Shown: piece by piece, positions 15,873-23,521 of the stretch
Layout of the letters: every line of letters begins with the position of its first letter
Position numbering within the stretch: the stretch's first letter is position 1
DNA from: Ruminococcaceae bacterium UBA5413
GTDB lineage: Bacteria; Bacillota; Clostridia; Oscillospirales; Acutalibacteraceae
Assembly: GCA_002409585.1 (NCBI GenBank)
Contig: DHNP01000031.1
Location: forward strand, 1-29,192
Reading direction: 5' to 3'
Length of the DNA stretch: 29,192 nt
Notes under the pieces: model-generated
The model's input: the letters and a program-made list of their open reading frames with translations, nothing else
Told to the model about the DNA's origin: nothing
The model's database searches: none
Position numbers and translations under genes: made by a program

Positions 15873-17318
15873 TCACTCCTTATAAAGAATTTTTAAATAA
15901 GTTTTGTATTTTTCATCACATATGCCGGTGTTTTCAGGTACATAATGCTTAAGCTTTTCGCTCTTGGCAATCAGCCTGCGGCCAGCGTTAATGTCGGGTA
16001 TGGCGCCGAGCGCCGAAAGCTGGATAATCATATTTCCGAGTGCGGTGGCCTCAACAGGCCCCGCCGTGACTGGCAGGCCGGTGCTGTCTGCAGCCAGCTG
16101 GCTCAGAAGGGCATCTTTCGTTCCGCCGCCGATAATATGAAGCACGCCGAATTTTTTGCCTGTTGCCCTCTTTAACTGTTCGAGCGCGCAGCGGTACTTC
16201 ATGGCAAGGCTTTCGTAAATGCAGCGCATTACTTCGCCGTCTGTCTGCGGGATATGCTGGCCGGTTTCCCGGCAATAATTTTTAACCCTCGCTGGTATGT
16301 CGCCCGGTACCGAAAATTCAGGCGCGTCCGGGTCTATAAAGCAGAGCAGCGGGTCTGAAGCGCGCGCCATGCGTTCCATATCGTCGTAAGAGTACTCATG
16401 CCCCTGCCTGCGCCATGACCTCCGGCTTTCCTGTATGAGCCAAAGGCCGATAATATTTTTAAGGTAGTTTACTTTGCCGTTTGCCCCTAATTCGTTTGAC
16501 AGTCCAAGCGAGCAGCTTTCGGGAGTTAGTACGGGCCTGTCGGTTTCAGTCCCGAGCAGGCTCCATGTACCGCTGGAAAGAAAAGCAGCCTCGCCGCCGT
16601 TTAGGTTAGGTACGGCAGCCGAAGCGCACTGCGTGTCATGGCCGGCTACGGCTATGACTTTTGCGCCGCCCGGAAGGCTGCCGGTAACGGTGCCGCTCGG
16701 CACCGGCTCGCCGAGGATGCTTTCCGGTATGCCGAAGTCCTTTAATACGCGTTTGCTCCACTTTCCCGACGCGGGGTCAAGCATTTGGCTCGTCGAGGCT
16801 ATACTGCGTTCGCAGGCCGCCTGCCCGCATAAAAAGTACTCGAAAAGGTCCGGCATAAAAAGGAGTTTATACGCTTTTTGCAGCAACTCCGGCTGCTGCC
16901 TTTTTAGTGCCGTTAACTGGAATAATGTATTTATAGGCATTATCTGGTTGCCGGTCAGCCTGTATAGCTCCTCTTTTGACATGATATTTCCGATTTGTTC
17001 GGGAATACCGTCAGTCCGCGTGTCACGGTAATGTACAGGACGTGCCAACAGTTTGCCGTTTTTATCAATCAGGCCGAAATCAACGCCCCATGTGTCAACC
17101 CCAACGCTGTCGAACTCGCCGGCCTTTGCTATGCCGGTCTTAAGCTCACCGAGCAGGGCTTCGAAGTCCCAGCAGAAATGGCCGTCAAAGTCGCCTGGGT
17201 TGTTTTCAAACCTATGTATCTCACTGTAAGTCAGGGTTCCGTTTTCATACCGGCCTTTAATCGCGCGCCCGCTTGAGGCGCCTAAGTCCAAAGCCAGCAC
17301 GGTAATGCCGTTTTTCAT
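15873..17318 (-). CDS. Rhamnulokinase-type FGGY kinase (probable fuculokinase of this operon)
   Basis: This ATP-dependent kinase phosphorylates a 6-deoxyketose at C1. The 481-aa protein has the rhamnulokinase-type ALDLGASSGRAI (9-20), HRFENNP (35-41) and VGVDTWGVDFGLID (72-85) motifs, the catalytic VAGHDTQCASAAVP region (Asp228), FLSSGTWSLLGTE and the C-terminal HIIGGGTKDALLSQLAAD. By family it is RhaB-like. By position between fucU and fucI it should phosphorylate L-fuculose, or D-ribulose if D-arabinose is used. RhaB enzymes are known to accept L-fuculose. Its ATG overlaps the fucU stop (ATGA) and its end holds the fucI ribosome site. No rhamnose isomerase is present, which argues against rhamnose as substrate. 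Confidence 0.92.
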   Translation of the reverse strand: MKNGITVLALDLGASSGRAIKGRYENGTLTYSEIHRFENNPGDFDGHFCWDFEALLGELKTGIAKAGEFDSVGVDTWGVDFGLIDKNGKLLARPVHYRDTRTDGIPEQIGNIMSKEELYRLTGNQIMPINTLFQLTALKRQQPELLQKAYKLLFMPDLFEYFLCGQAACERSIASTSQMLDPASGKWSKRVLKDFGIPESILGEPVPSGTVTGSLPGGAKVIAVAGHDTQCASAAVPNLNGGEAAFLSSGTWSLLGTETDRPVLTPESCSLGLSNELGANGKVNYLKNIIGLWLIQESRRSWRRQGHEYSYDDMERMARASDPLLCFIDPDAPEFSVPGDIPARVKNYCRETGQHIPQTDGEVMRCIYESLAMKYRCALEQLKRATGKKFGVLHIIGGGTKDALLSQLAADSTGLPVTAGPVEATALGNMIIQLSALGAIPDINAGRRLIAKSEKLKHYVPENTGICDEKYKTYLKILYKE

Positions 17319-17749
17319 TGCACTACACCTTTTTTAAGGAGAATGTTTGCATAAATAGCGGTTTCTCCGGTAGCGATGATTGCGTAGGCTTTTTTGGCCC
17401 TTTCGTAAAACGCAAAGCGCTCCGTCATTTCTATTGCTTTCGGATCTTCGCCGTGTTTAGCTATAACGGCCTTATAGTCGTTCCATATGGTAGGTTTAAC
17501 GGGGTCGCCCGGAACAACGGACATGAGGGCGACAGGATTTTTCGTATACTTATCAAGAGGTATAACCGTTAAAACAGCATCGAGTATTTCTTTTACGCCG
17601 TGCCCGTCGGCACGTATGACAATGGCGTCCCTGCCGACGCTTTCGGCGGGGAAGTTACCGTCGCCTATAACAAGCTCGTCCCCGTGGCCCATTTCACAGA
17701 GGACTTTAAGCAGCTCCGGACTGAGAACGGGCGGTACGTTTTTCAGCAT
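17315..17749 (-). CDS. fucU: L-fucose mutarotase (FucU/RbsD family)
   Basis: This small cytosolic enzyme interconverts alpha and beta anomers of L-fucose before isomerisation. The 144-aa protein follows the FucU pattern from end to end: MLKNVPPVLSPELLKVLCEM, GHGDELVIGDGNFPA with the conserved His, RADGHGVKEILDAVL, and the C-terminal RFAFYERAKKAYAIIATGE plus NILLKKGV. These features place it with FucU more than with RbsD. The frame opens 10 codons earlier, but AAGGAG lies 9 nt before the ATG at 17749. It is the first enzyme gene after the transporter and overlaps the kinase by 4 nt. No clear promoter lies before it, so it probably depends on transcription reading through from the transporter genes. 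Confidence 0.95.
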   Translation of the reverse strand: MLKNVPPVLSPELLKVLCEMGHGDELVIGDGNFPAESVGRDAIVIRADGHGVKEILDAVLTVIPLDKYTKNPVALMSVVPGDPVKPTIWNDYKAVIAKHGEDPKAIEMTERFAFYERAKKAYAIIATGETAIYANILLKKGVVQ

Positions 17750-17833
17750 ATTATTACACTCCTTTTTCTTATAAATCACAGTAATGGGTACTTGCCGGAC
17801 TTAATGCGAAACTAAAGCATTTAAATTTAATGG

Positions 17834-17873
17834 AAAGGCGGGAAAACCCTTTCCGCCGGGTTTCCCCGCCTTT
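17834..17873 (-). terminator. Strong hairpin between transporter genes and fucU (attenuator or mRNA-stabilising)
   Basis: AAAGGCGGGGAAACCC (minus sense, 17858-17873) pairs with GGGTTTTCCCGCCTTT (17834-17849) over 16 bp with one wobble and an 8-nt loop. Only the stem's own UUU follows, with no real T-tract. It therefore looks like a leaky terminator or an mRNA-stabilising hairpin that keeps binding-protein mRNA high relative to the enzymes. Confidence 0.65.
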
Positions 17874-17893
17874 GTAACGCAAATTAACGGGGT

Positions 17894-17922
17894 GACTGAT
17901 AAATCAGCGGAGTAAATCAGTC
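17894..17922 (-). repeat. Inverted repeat spanning the binding-protein stop codon
   Basis: GACTGAT (17894-17900) and ATCAGTC (17916-17922) are inverted copies with a further ATCAG between them. They span the stop codon of the binding-protein gene. In RNA they would fold into a small hairpin just before the strong one at 17834-17873. Confidence 0.45.
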
Positions 17923-19074
17923 GTAGAGGTTTTGCGCTATTTCAGCATTTGCTATGTTTTCCGCAGTGTAGAAAGCGCAGCCTGTATCCGTGTCTTTAAC
18001 GGACTGGTCTTCGGCAGATGCGGCGAGCAGGTCAATAAGGACGGAACCGATTTTAACAGGGGACTGTGTAACGGCGCCGTACATTGTACCTGCAGTTACG
18101 GCGCTCTTTATAACCTTGCCGGAGTCAAAGCCGACGGCGAGTATCTTGTCGCTGTCGCTGCCAAGTACCTGCAGGGTTTCGTTTGCCGTCAGGATGCCTT
18201 CGGCTGAAACCTGGTTAGAACCGAAAATAGCAATCGTGTCGGACTCATTGAGTATAACGCCGGCTTCTGTAGCGCAAAGTTCGGTTGTTGTCTGTGCAGG
18301 CACGCGTACTTCGATGATAACGTCTGCGTTGTCAGCCGTACCGTTGGCGCCCTTGCAGCTGCCTACATACTTTTCATTGCCTGTAACGAAAACTTTTTTG
18401 CCGTCCGCAGTTAACTTGGAAATCATTTCATCAATAAATCCGAGGCCGCGGTTAGTTATGGACTCAGACGTCGCATCCTGGTTTACTTCGCCTATCCTTA
18501 CTTTTCCTTTGCTGACGCGGTCTTTGATTTTTTCATACATGCTGTCAGCGGCAACTTTGCCCGCGGCGTAGTTATCCGTTGAAGCGTTCGCGAGGACAGC
18601 GCCCTCAGGAGCGTTAGGCACGCCGGAGTCAAAACCTATAATCGGGATTTTTTCTGACTGGGCGTTTTTAATGGAGCCGAGGAGCGCGCTTACGTCAAGT
18701 GCAGCCAGCCCTAAGGCATCCGGCTTGGTGTTAAGGGCGGATGTGAATTCCTGTACCTGCGTGGAAACGTCCGACTCCGAGTCGGGGCCGACAAAGTTCA
18801 TGGAGTACTTTTCATATCCGGCTTTGCTGTTTAGGGCTTCAAGCTCGGCGGTAGCGCCCTTGTAAACAGCCTGCCAGTACGTGGACTGGAACCCTTTGGA
18901 GACAATCTCAAAGTGGTACTTTTTGCCCGAGGCATCGCTTGCCTTGGATTCGCCGGAGTCTGATGACGCCTCCGACGCATCTGTGGAGGCCGCTGTGTTT
19001 GAAGCGCTTGACGAACAGGCGCTTACGGATACAGCCATCACAGCTGCCAAAATAATTGCCAGTATCTTTTTCAT
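17917..19074 (-). CDS. Sugar ABC transporter substrate-binding lipoprotein (RbsB-like)
   Basis: This extracytoplasmic binding protein feeds the permease pair encoded upstream. The 385-aa precursor has a type II signal peptide (KK, then a hydrophobic stretch) ending in the lipobox VSAC with the lipidated Cys20. A Ser/Ala/Asp-rich linker of about 30 residues follows. The rest is a Peripla_BP_4 fold: FEIVSKGFQSTYWQAVYKGA near the start, IPIIGFDSGVPN, GSNQVSAEGIL and ILAVGFDSGKVI in the second lobe. GGGAGG precedes the ATG. It is the last of the transporter genes, separated from fucU by hairpins. The ligand is inferred to be L-fucose or a related sugar from the downstream enzymes. Confidence 0.93.
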   Translation of the reverse strand: MKKILAIILAAVMAVSVSACSSSASNTAASTDASEASSDSGESKASDASGKKYHFEIVSKGFQSTYWQAVYKGATAELEALNSKAGYEKYSMNFVGPDSESDVSTQVQEFTSALNTKPDALGLAALDVSALLGSIKNAQSEKIPIIGFDSGVPNAPEGAVLANASTDNYAAGKVAADSMYEKIKDRVSKGKVRIGEVNQDATSESITNRGLGFIDEMISKLTADGKKVFVTGNEKYVGSCKGANGTADNADVIIEVRVPAQTTTELCATEAGVILNESDTIAIFGSNQVSAEGILTANETLQVLGSDSDKILAVGFDSGKVIKSAVTAGTMYGAVTQSPVKIGSVLIDLLAASAEDQSVKDTDTGCAFYTAENIANAEIAQNLYD

Positions 19075-19111
19075 TTCGTTTTCCTCCCTTATTAGGATTT
19101 AATTATTGCCA

Positions 19112-19129
19112 CACCTTATAGATTAGGTG
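19112..19129 (-). repeat. Small hairpin in the permease to binding-protein gap
   Basis: CACCT (19112-19116) and AGGTG (19125-19129) form a short imperfect stem in the 73-nt gap between the second permease and the binding-protein gene. It may be an RNA processing or stability element. Evidence is weak. Confidence 0.3.
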
Positions 19130-19147
19130 AAAAGGCCGAAAGTTTAA

Positions 19148-20146
19148 TCAGGTCGTTTTCTTCCTGTGCTGCAGCACGTCTATGGTAACGGCCGCAATAA
19201 GCACAATGCCTGTGATAATCTGCTGCCAGTTTGCCTGCAGGCCGACGTAAGGCAGGCCGGTTTTCAGCAGCGAGATGATAAGCACGCCGAGGAAAGTTCC
19301 CGCAATGGACCCGACGCCGCCCGTCATGGAAGTGCCGCCGATGATGGCGCCGCCTATGGCGTCAAGCTCAAGCCCAGCGCCGGTGCCGGGGGTTATGTTA
19401 GAGAACGTGCAGGCGTAGGCTATGGCCGCAAGCCCCGTGAACAGGCCGCAGATTGAGTACGCTACTATGGTCCATTTCGCAACGTTCACACCTGAGAGCC
19501 TTAAGGCTTCTTTGTTGCTGCCGAGGGCTATGATGTAGCGCCCTACCTTCGTCTTGCGTAAGATGACGGACATGATTACGAGGATAATTATCATCCAGAT
19601 TATCCCTATGGGGATGATTTTGCCGTTTGCCTTGACTTTTAATATGTTCCTGCACCATCCGCCTTTGCTGCCTTCCATAGGCCAGACGCCGCTCAGCCCG
19701 CCGGTAAGTATTGAACCAAGGCCGCGGACTATCATCATGGTGCACAGCGTCGTTATAAAAGGCGGAAGCTCAAGCGTCGCAATGATAACGCCGTTGATAA
19801 CGCCGAACAGGACGCCCATCAGTATTGTCACAAGCATACCCACGCCTACGGGCATGCCCATTTGGTTTATTATGAAGCTGCCTATAATGGAGTAGCATAC
19901 GACGCCGGTTCCCAGCGACAGGTCAACCCCTGCCGTGATAAGCGGAAACGTTACGCCTATTGCCATCAGCAGTATGTAGTACATGTAGTTGCAGAGAGTG
20001 ACTATCGTCGTATAGCGCCTGAAAGACTTGCTTGCCACTATGAAAAATACGAACAATATAATTGTGGCGGCAAAGGCAATCCCTTCCTGTGATTTGAAAA
20101 CCCGGGCGAGAGGGCTTCCGCCGGCTGCATTCTTTTTCTTTTCCAT
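19148..20146 (-). CDS. Sugar ABC transporter permease, RbsC family (second permease)
   Basis: This is an integral membrane subunit of a ribose-type (CUT2) sugar importer. The 332-aa protein has about eight to ten hydrophobic segments. Family motifs are LITAGVDLSLGTGVV (about 68-82), the LGSNKEALRLSGVNV coupling segment that contacts the ATPase, and a GLELDAIGGAIIGGTSMTGGVGS repeat region near 255-277. GGGAGG precedes the ATG, 14 nt after the ATPase stop. A different permease lies on the other side of the ATPase gene, so the transporter is probably a heterodimer of the two. Confidence 0.93.
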   Translation of the reverse strand: MEKKKNAAGGSPLARVFKSQEGIAFAATIILFVFFIVASKSFRRYTTIVTLCNYMYYILLMAIGVTFPLITAGVDLSLGTGVVCYSIIGSFIINQMGMPVGVGMLVTILMGVLFGVINGVIIATLELPPFITTLCTMMIVRGLGSILTGGLSGVWPMEGSKGGWCRNILKVKANGKIIPIGIIWMIIILVIMSVILRKTKVGRYIIALGSNKEALRLSGVNVAKWTIVAYSICGLFTGLAAIAYACTFSNITPGTGAGLELDAIGGAIIGGTSMTGGVGSIAGTFLGVLIISLLKTGLPYVGLQANWQQIITGIVLIAAVTIDVLQHRKKTT

Positions 20147-20160
20147 ATCTTTTCCCTCCC

Positions 20161-21654
20161 TTAATTGCGCATTGTGGCCAAATTCATAATTTTCGCCTGC
20201 GTGGCTTCGGCAATGTCAAGTTCGCCTGTTATCTTTCCTTCGCACATTACGATAATGCGGTCACTCATGCGGAGGATTTCAGCTAATTCGGATGAAATCA
20301 TAATGATGGATTTGCCTTCGTCGGCAAGCCTGTTCATAAGCTCGTAAATTTCCTCTTTTGCGCCTACGTCTATGCCGCGCGTAGGTTCGTCGAAGATGAG
20401 TATGTCGGCGTCGCCTATGAGCCATTTGCCGATGACTACCTTCTGCTGGTTGCCGCCCGAAAGGTTTATAACCAGCTGGTCAACGCCGGGGGTTTTAAGC
20501 TGCAGCATATCTACGTATTTCTGCGTTACTTCTTTTTCTTTTTTCTTGTCTATAAACTGGCGGCGGCAGAACTTTGGCAGGCACGTGAGCGTGGAGTTTT
20601 CCACTATGCTTTTTTTAAGTGCAAGCCCGAACTGCTTGCGGTCTTCCGACAGGTAGCTGAGGCCGGCCGAGACGGCTTCCTCAGGCCTTGTTATTTTTAC
20701 TTTTTCGCCGTTTATATAGATGTCGCCGCTTTCCCTTGCGTCCGCGCCGAAAATGGCGCGCGCGGTCTCGGTGCGCCCTGCGCCCATAAGGCCGGAGAAA
20801 CCGAGGATCTCGCCTTTATGCAGCTCAAAGCTTACGTCCCTTACCATGCGGCCGGCGTTTATATGCTCCGCCTTGAGTACCACCGGAGTGCCCGGCTTGA
20901 CGTGGCTTTCGGTTTTCGGGGCGGCGTAAATGACGTGCCCTATCATCATGTTGATTATGTCGTCTTTGGTGCAGTCTTTTGTAATGAGCGTCCCTACGTT
21001 GCAACCGTCACGCATGACGGTTACGCGGTCGGTAATCTTTTTAATTTCGTCCATGCGGTGTGAAATATATATGATGCCGAGCTGCTGTTCGCGCAGGTCG
21101 CGGATAATGGTAAAGAGCTGCTCTATCTCGGCGTCTGTAAGCGCCGCGCTCGGCTCGTCGAAAATGATAAGCTTTGCGTTGCGTGAAATAGCCTTCGCGA
21201 TTTCGCACATCTGCTGTTTGCCGATGGTAAGAAGGTTCATTTTTTCGGTCGGGTCAATTTCTATTTTTAATTTCTCAAATAATTTTTTAGCGTCCCTGTT
21301 CATCTTCGCGTCGTCAATAAGGCCGCCGTTCAGCGGTTCCCTTCCGATGAAGATATTCTGCGCCACCGTAAGGTGCCCTATCATGTTAAGCTCCTGGTGG
21401 ACTATGACGATGCCGGCTTCCTGCGCTTCGTGCGGGTTTTTGAACTCGATTTCCCGTCCTTCGTATGTAATGGTGCCGCTGTCTTTTTTATATATGCCAG
21501 TCAGTACTTTCATCAAAGTCGATTTGCCGGCGCCGTTTTCACCCATCAGGGCGAGTACCTCGCCTTTTTTAACATCGAGGCTCACGTGGTCCAGCGCATG
21601 TACGCCCGGAAAAGTTTTATCTATGTCCTTCATAGTAAGAATAATTTCACCCAT
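20161..21654 (-). CDS. Sugar ABC transporter ATP-binding protein, RbsA/MglA type (two ATPase domains)
   Basis: This is the cytoplasmic energising subunit of the CUT2 sugar importer. The 497-aa protein is a fusion of two ABC domains. The first has Walker A GENGAGKST (38-46), a degenerate signature LTIGKQQM and Walker B LIIFDEPSAALT. The second has the degenerate Walker A GLMGAGRTE typical of this family, signature LSGGNQQKV and Walker B ILIFDEPTRGIDVG. I chose the ATG at 21654 with GGAGGG 8 nt upstream. The frame opens at a TTG that lies inside the ribosome site. The stop codon of the preceding permease is within that same ribosome site, so the genes are translationally coupled. Confidence 0.96.
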   Translation of the reverse strand: MGEIILTMKDIDKTFPGVHALDHVSLDVKKGEVLALMGENGAGKSTLMKVLTGIYKKDSGTITYEGREIEFKNPHEAQEAGIVIVHQELNMIGHLTVAQNIFIGREPLNGGLIDDAKMNRDAKKLFEKLKIEIDPTEKMNLLTIGKQQMCEIAKAISRNAKLIIFDEPSAALTDAEIEQLFTIIRDLREQQLGIIYISHRMDEIKKITDRVTVMRDGCNVGTLITKDCTKDDIINMMIGHVIYAAPKTESHVKPGTPVVLKAEHINAGRMVRDVSFELHKGEILGFSGLMGAGRTETARAIFGADARESGDIYINGEKVKITRPEEAVSAGLSYLSEDRKQFGLALKKSIVENSTLTCLPKFCRRQFIDKKKEKEVTQKYVDMLQLKTPGVDQLVINLSGGNQQKVVIGKWLIGDADILIFDEPTRGIDVGAKEEIYELMNRLADEGKSIIMISSELAEILRMSDRIIVMCEGKITGELDIAEATQAKIMNLATMRN

Positions 21655-21668
21655 ATGCGCGTCCCTCC

Positions 21669-22658
21669 TCAAACTTTCCTTTTACGGCTGAGTGTATCCG
21701 CCGTAACGGCAATCAAAACAATTATGCCGCTTATAACATACTGGTAAGAAATTGTGAAGCCCATTGCAAGTATGCCTTCCTGCATAAGCGACATAATCAT
21801 CGTGCCTATAACGGTGCCGAGAATGGAAGCAACGCCTCCGGCCATAGATGTTCCGCCCATTACGCACGCGGCGATTGCGTCGTTGTTGAAGTTGTCGCCG
21901 AGGCCCGGCTGGACGGTGGTGTACGCGCCTACGTAGAAGATGGCCGCGCATCCTGCCAAAAGACCGCAGATAACGTAAGCAATCATTTCCCACTTTTTAG
22001 TGTTTACGCCCGACAGGCGGACGGCCTCTTTGTTGCTGCCAATGCAGAGCATGTAGCGGCCGGCCTTTGTTTTGTTAAGCACTATGCCGCATATCACGGC
22101 GGCAATGATAAGGAGGATAAGGCCCGTAGGCACGTTGCCGGCCCGCACTAAATTTTTGTACCATGAATTTTCACTGCCGGCGGTAGGCCACGTAACGGAC
22201 TGTGTTTTTGTAAATACGGACCCTATGCCTTTCGCAATCTCTATGCTTGCGAGCGATGTAACGAAAGACGGAAGAAACCTGTAAGCAACAAAGTACCCGT
22301 TAAGCAGCCCGAACAGTGAGCCTACGATAAGGCTGATGATAAGACACAGCCAAAGCGGAGCGTGGTACTGCGTCAGGCAGTAACCCGATATAAGCGCCGA
22401 TGCGAACATGACCGGCCCTATGGAAAAGTCTATGCCGCCGGTAGAAATGACAAATGTAACGCCTAAAGCGAGAAAGCCTAAAAAGTACGCGTAGTTCATA
22501 GCGCTGAATATGCGCTCTACTTTCACAAATGATGCTCCGCCGTGGAGTACCGGTGTCAATACTGCAAAAAGCAGGTAAAGTAAAAAGATAACGCAGATTA
22601 ACACAACGCGGTTAAAGCCGATAGCTCTGACAAATTTAAGATTTTTAAATTTTTTCAT
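21669..22658 (-). CDS. Sugar ABC transporter permease, RbsC family (first permease)
   Basis: This membrane subunit pairs with the ATPase encoded just downstream. The 329-aa protein has a basic N-terminus, about eight to ten hydrophobic segments, FVISTGGIDFSIGPVMFAS (about 69-87), the coupling segment CIGSNKEAVRLSGVNT and the NDAIAACVMGGTSMAGGVAS region. These parallel the other permease but overall identity is clearly partial, so the two are old paralogues and not a recent duplication. The ATG is preceded by GGGGAG at a rather long 13 nt. It follows the unrecognised 222-aa gene by 9 nt. Two permeases with one fused ATPase is the layout of YtfT-YjfF and of rhizobial RhaP-RhaQ importers. Confidence 0.93.
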   Translation of the reverse strand: MKKFKNLKFVRAIGFNRVVLICVIFLLYLLFAVLTPVLHGGASFVKVERIFSAMNYAYFLGFLALGVTFVISTGGIDFSIGPVMFASALISGYCLTQYHAPLWLCLIISLIVGSLFGLLNGYFVAYRFLPSFVTSLASIEIAKGIGSVFTKTQSVTWPTAGSENSWYKNLVRAGNVPTGLILLIIAAVICGIVLNKTKAGRYMLCIGSNKEAVRLSGVNTKKWEMIAYVICGLLAGCAAIFYVGAYTTVQPGLGDNFNNDAIAACVMGGTSMAGGVASILGTVIGTMIMSLMQEGILAMGFTISYQYVISGIIVLIAVTADTLSRKRKV

Positions 22659-22667
22659 AAATAGACA

Positions 22668-23336
22668 TCATCTCCCCTTCTGTTTCACCCCGGAATGTAC
22701 GGTGCTGACGCCGCTTTCGTTTTTTTCCGCATATCCCTCCCAAAGTCCGGATGCATCCGGAACAATGGAAAAAAATTCGTCGCGGACTGCCTGCGTAAAT
22801 GGTTTTATCTCATCGGTAAGGTTAAAACGCTCCGCCGCCCCCTCGGAAAGTTTCCATGCGTCACCTGCGAGCTTTTTATCCGTTTCATCCTGCTTCATAG
22901 CCGCTATACCGAAATATTTTTTACGGTAGGATTTGTCATTGAGGCACGCAGTGAAGTACCGCCGCGCCGCGTTGCGGAATTCCCAGTAAAGCTCCCTTTC
23001 GCCTTCGGCGCCGAAGCCCGCGGCTTCACTGAACCCCATGGTCTCCATTATCTGCCGTATCTCTTTTTCACCTTTTTTTTGAAAAAAACGTGAACCGGAC
23101 ATACGGTAGACGCAAAGTATGTTTACGAACTGCCAGAGGAACTGGTCAACACGGTGCTTTGGGTCCTGCGGGTCTGAGTACCGCAGCTCCCACAGGGCGT
23201 GCCTCAACGGTACAAGTTTGTCGGAAGGGTTCTCCTCACTGCCGGCACATAGGATTTCCATCCGCCGCTCAGGGTCTGTTTCGCTGTAATAAGAGCTCCA
23301 GGCACCTGGAACCTGCCATGCCCGATTTTCCTCCAC
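22668..23336 (-). CDS. Unrecognised 222-aa cytosolic protein, first gene of the transporter operon
   Basis: I cannot assign a function. From memory it resembles an uncharacterised clostridial family (possibly the one called DUF6553), but I am not sure. The protein is soluble and mainly helical by composition. It lacks a signal peptide, membrane segment or nucleotide-binding motif, and is rich in Trp, Arg and Glu (LVPLRHALWELRYS, DQFLWQFVNILCVYR, ELYWEFRNAARRYF). The start is a GTG with AAAGGAGG 8 nt upstream. The codon pattern and length are those of a real gene. It is the first gene after the promoter at 23391-23419 and is 9 nt from the first permease, so it is almost certainly co-expressed with the sugar importer. 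Confidence 0.85.
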   Translation of the reverse strand: MEENRAWQVPGAWSSYYSETDPERRMEILCAGSEENPSDKLVPLRHALWELRYSDPQDPKHRVDQFLWQFVNILCVYRMSGSRFFQKKGEKEIRQIMETMGFSEAAGFGAEGERELYWEFRNAARRYFTACLNDKSYRKKYFGIAAMKQDETDKKLAGDAWKLSEGAAERFNLTDEIKPFTQAVRDEFFSIVPDASGLWEGYAEKNESGVSTVHSGVKQKGR

Positions 23337-23369
23337 AGGCGCTTCCTCCTTTGCTTATGTAGTCAAAAT

Positions 23370-23384
23370 AAAACGTCACGTTTT
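23370..23384 (-). promoter_or_regulatory. Operator-like palindrome at the predicted transporter start site
   Basis: AAAACGTCACGTTTT is a perfect 7-1-7 palindrome that covers the predicted transcription start of the ABC/fuc operon (about 23384). A protein bound there would block initiation, so it could be a repressor site. It might instead be a 5'-end hairpin in the mRNA. No repressor gene is in the window. Confidence 0.45.
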
Positions 23385-23390
23385 GGCCAT

Positions 23391-23419
23391 AGTATAGCAA
23401 TAGTAATAAAAACACGCAA
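23391..23419 (-). promoter_or_regulatory. Sigma-A promoter of the ABC transporter/fucose operon
   Basis: On the minus strand TTGCGT (23414-23419), a 17-nt spacer and TATACT (23391-23396) lie about 55 nt upstream of the GTG of the first gene. The -35 box is only a partial match, which suits an activator-dependent promoter. Confidence 0.7.
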
Positions 23420-23428
23420 TACTTTTTA

Positions 23429-23449
23429 GTAAATAGAGTTGATATTTAC
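23429..23449. promoter_or_regulatory. Candidate activator site (7-7-7 inverted repeat) upstream of the -35 box
   Basis: GTAAATA (23429-23435) and TATTTAC (23443-23449) are perfect inverted arms around a 7-nt spacer. The centre is near -55 relative to the predicted start, directly upstream of the -35 box. That is a usual place for an activator of the AraC type. A related 9-mer, GTAAATATC, recurs at 23774-23782. The YesN-type regulator at 27003-28265 is the obvious candidate binder; this is inference. Confidence 0.5.
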
Positions 23450-23493
23450 CTGTTACAAGCGATTTTTATACCTGCTTTTGGAAGCATACGCCT

Positions 23494-23521
23494 GTCCGCG
23501 GGAGACAGCCGCGGACTTTTT
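23494..23521 (+). terminator. Orphan plus-strand rho-independent terminator
   Basis: GTCCGCGG (23494-23501) pairs perfectly with CCGCGGAC (23509-23516) around a 7-nt loop and is followed at once by TTTTT (23517-23521). No plus-strand gene lies upstream within the region. It may end a small RNA or antisense transcript that starts near the transporter promoter. Confidence 0.65.

Noticed and set aside
15868..15876. GTG start of fucI three codons upstream
   Set aside because: The GTG overlaps the AAGGAG ribosome site itself. The ATG at 15867 is correctly spaced.
15873..17318. Rhamnose pathway assignment from the rhamnulokinase-like gene
   Set aside because: No rhamnose isomerase, rhamnulose-1-phosphate aldolase or RhaM is present, while FucU and FucI flank the kinase.
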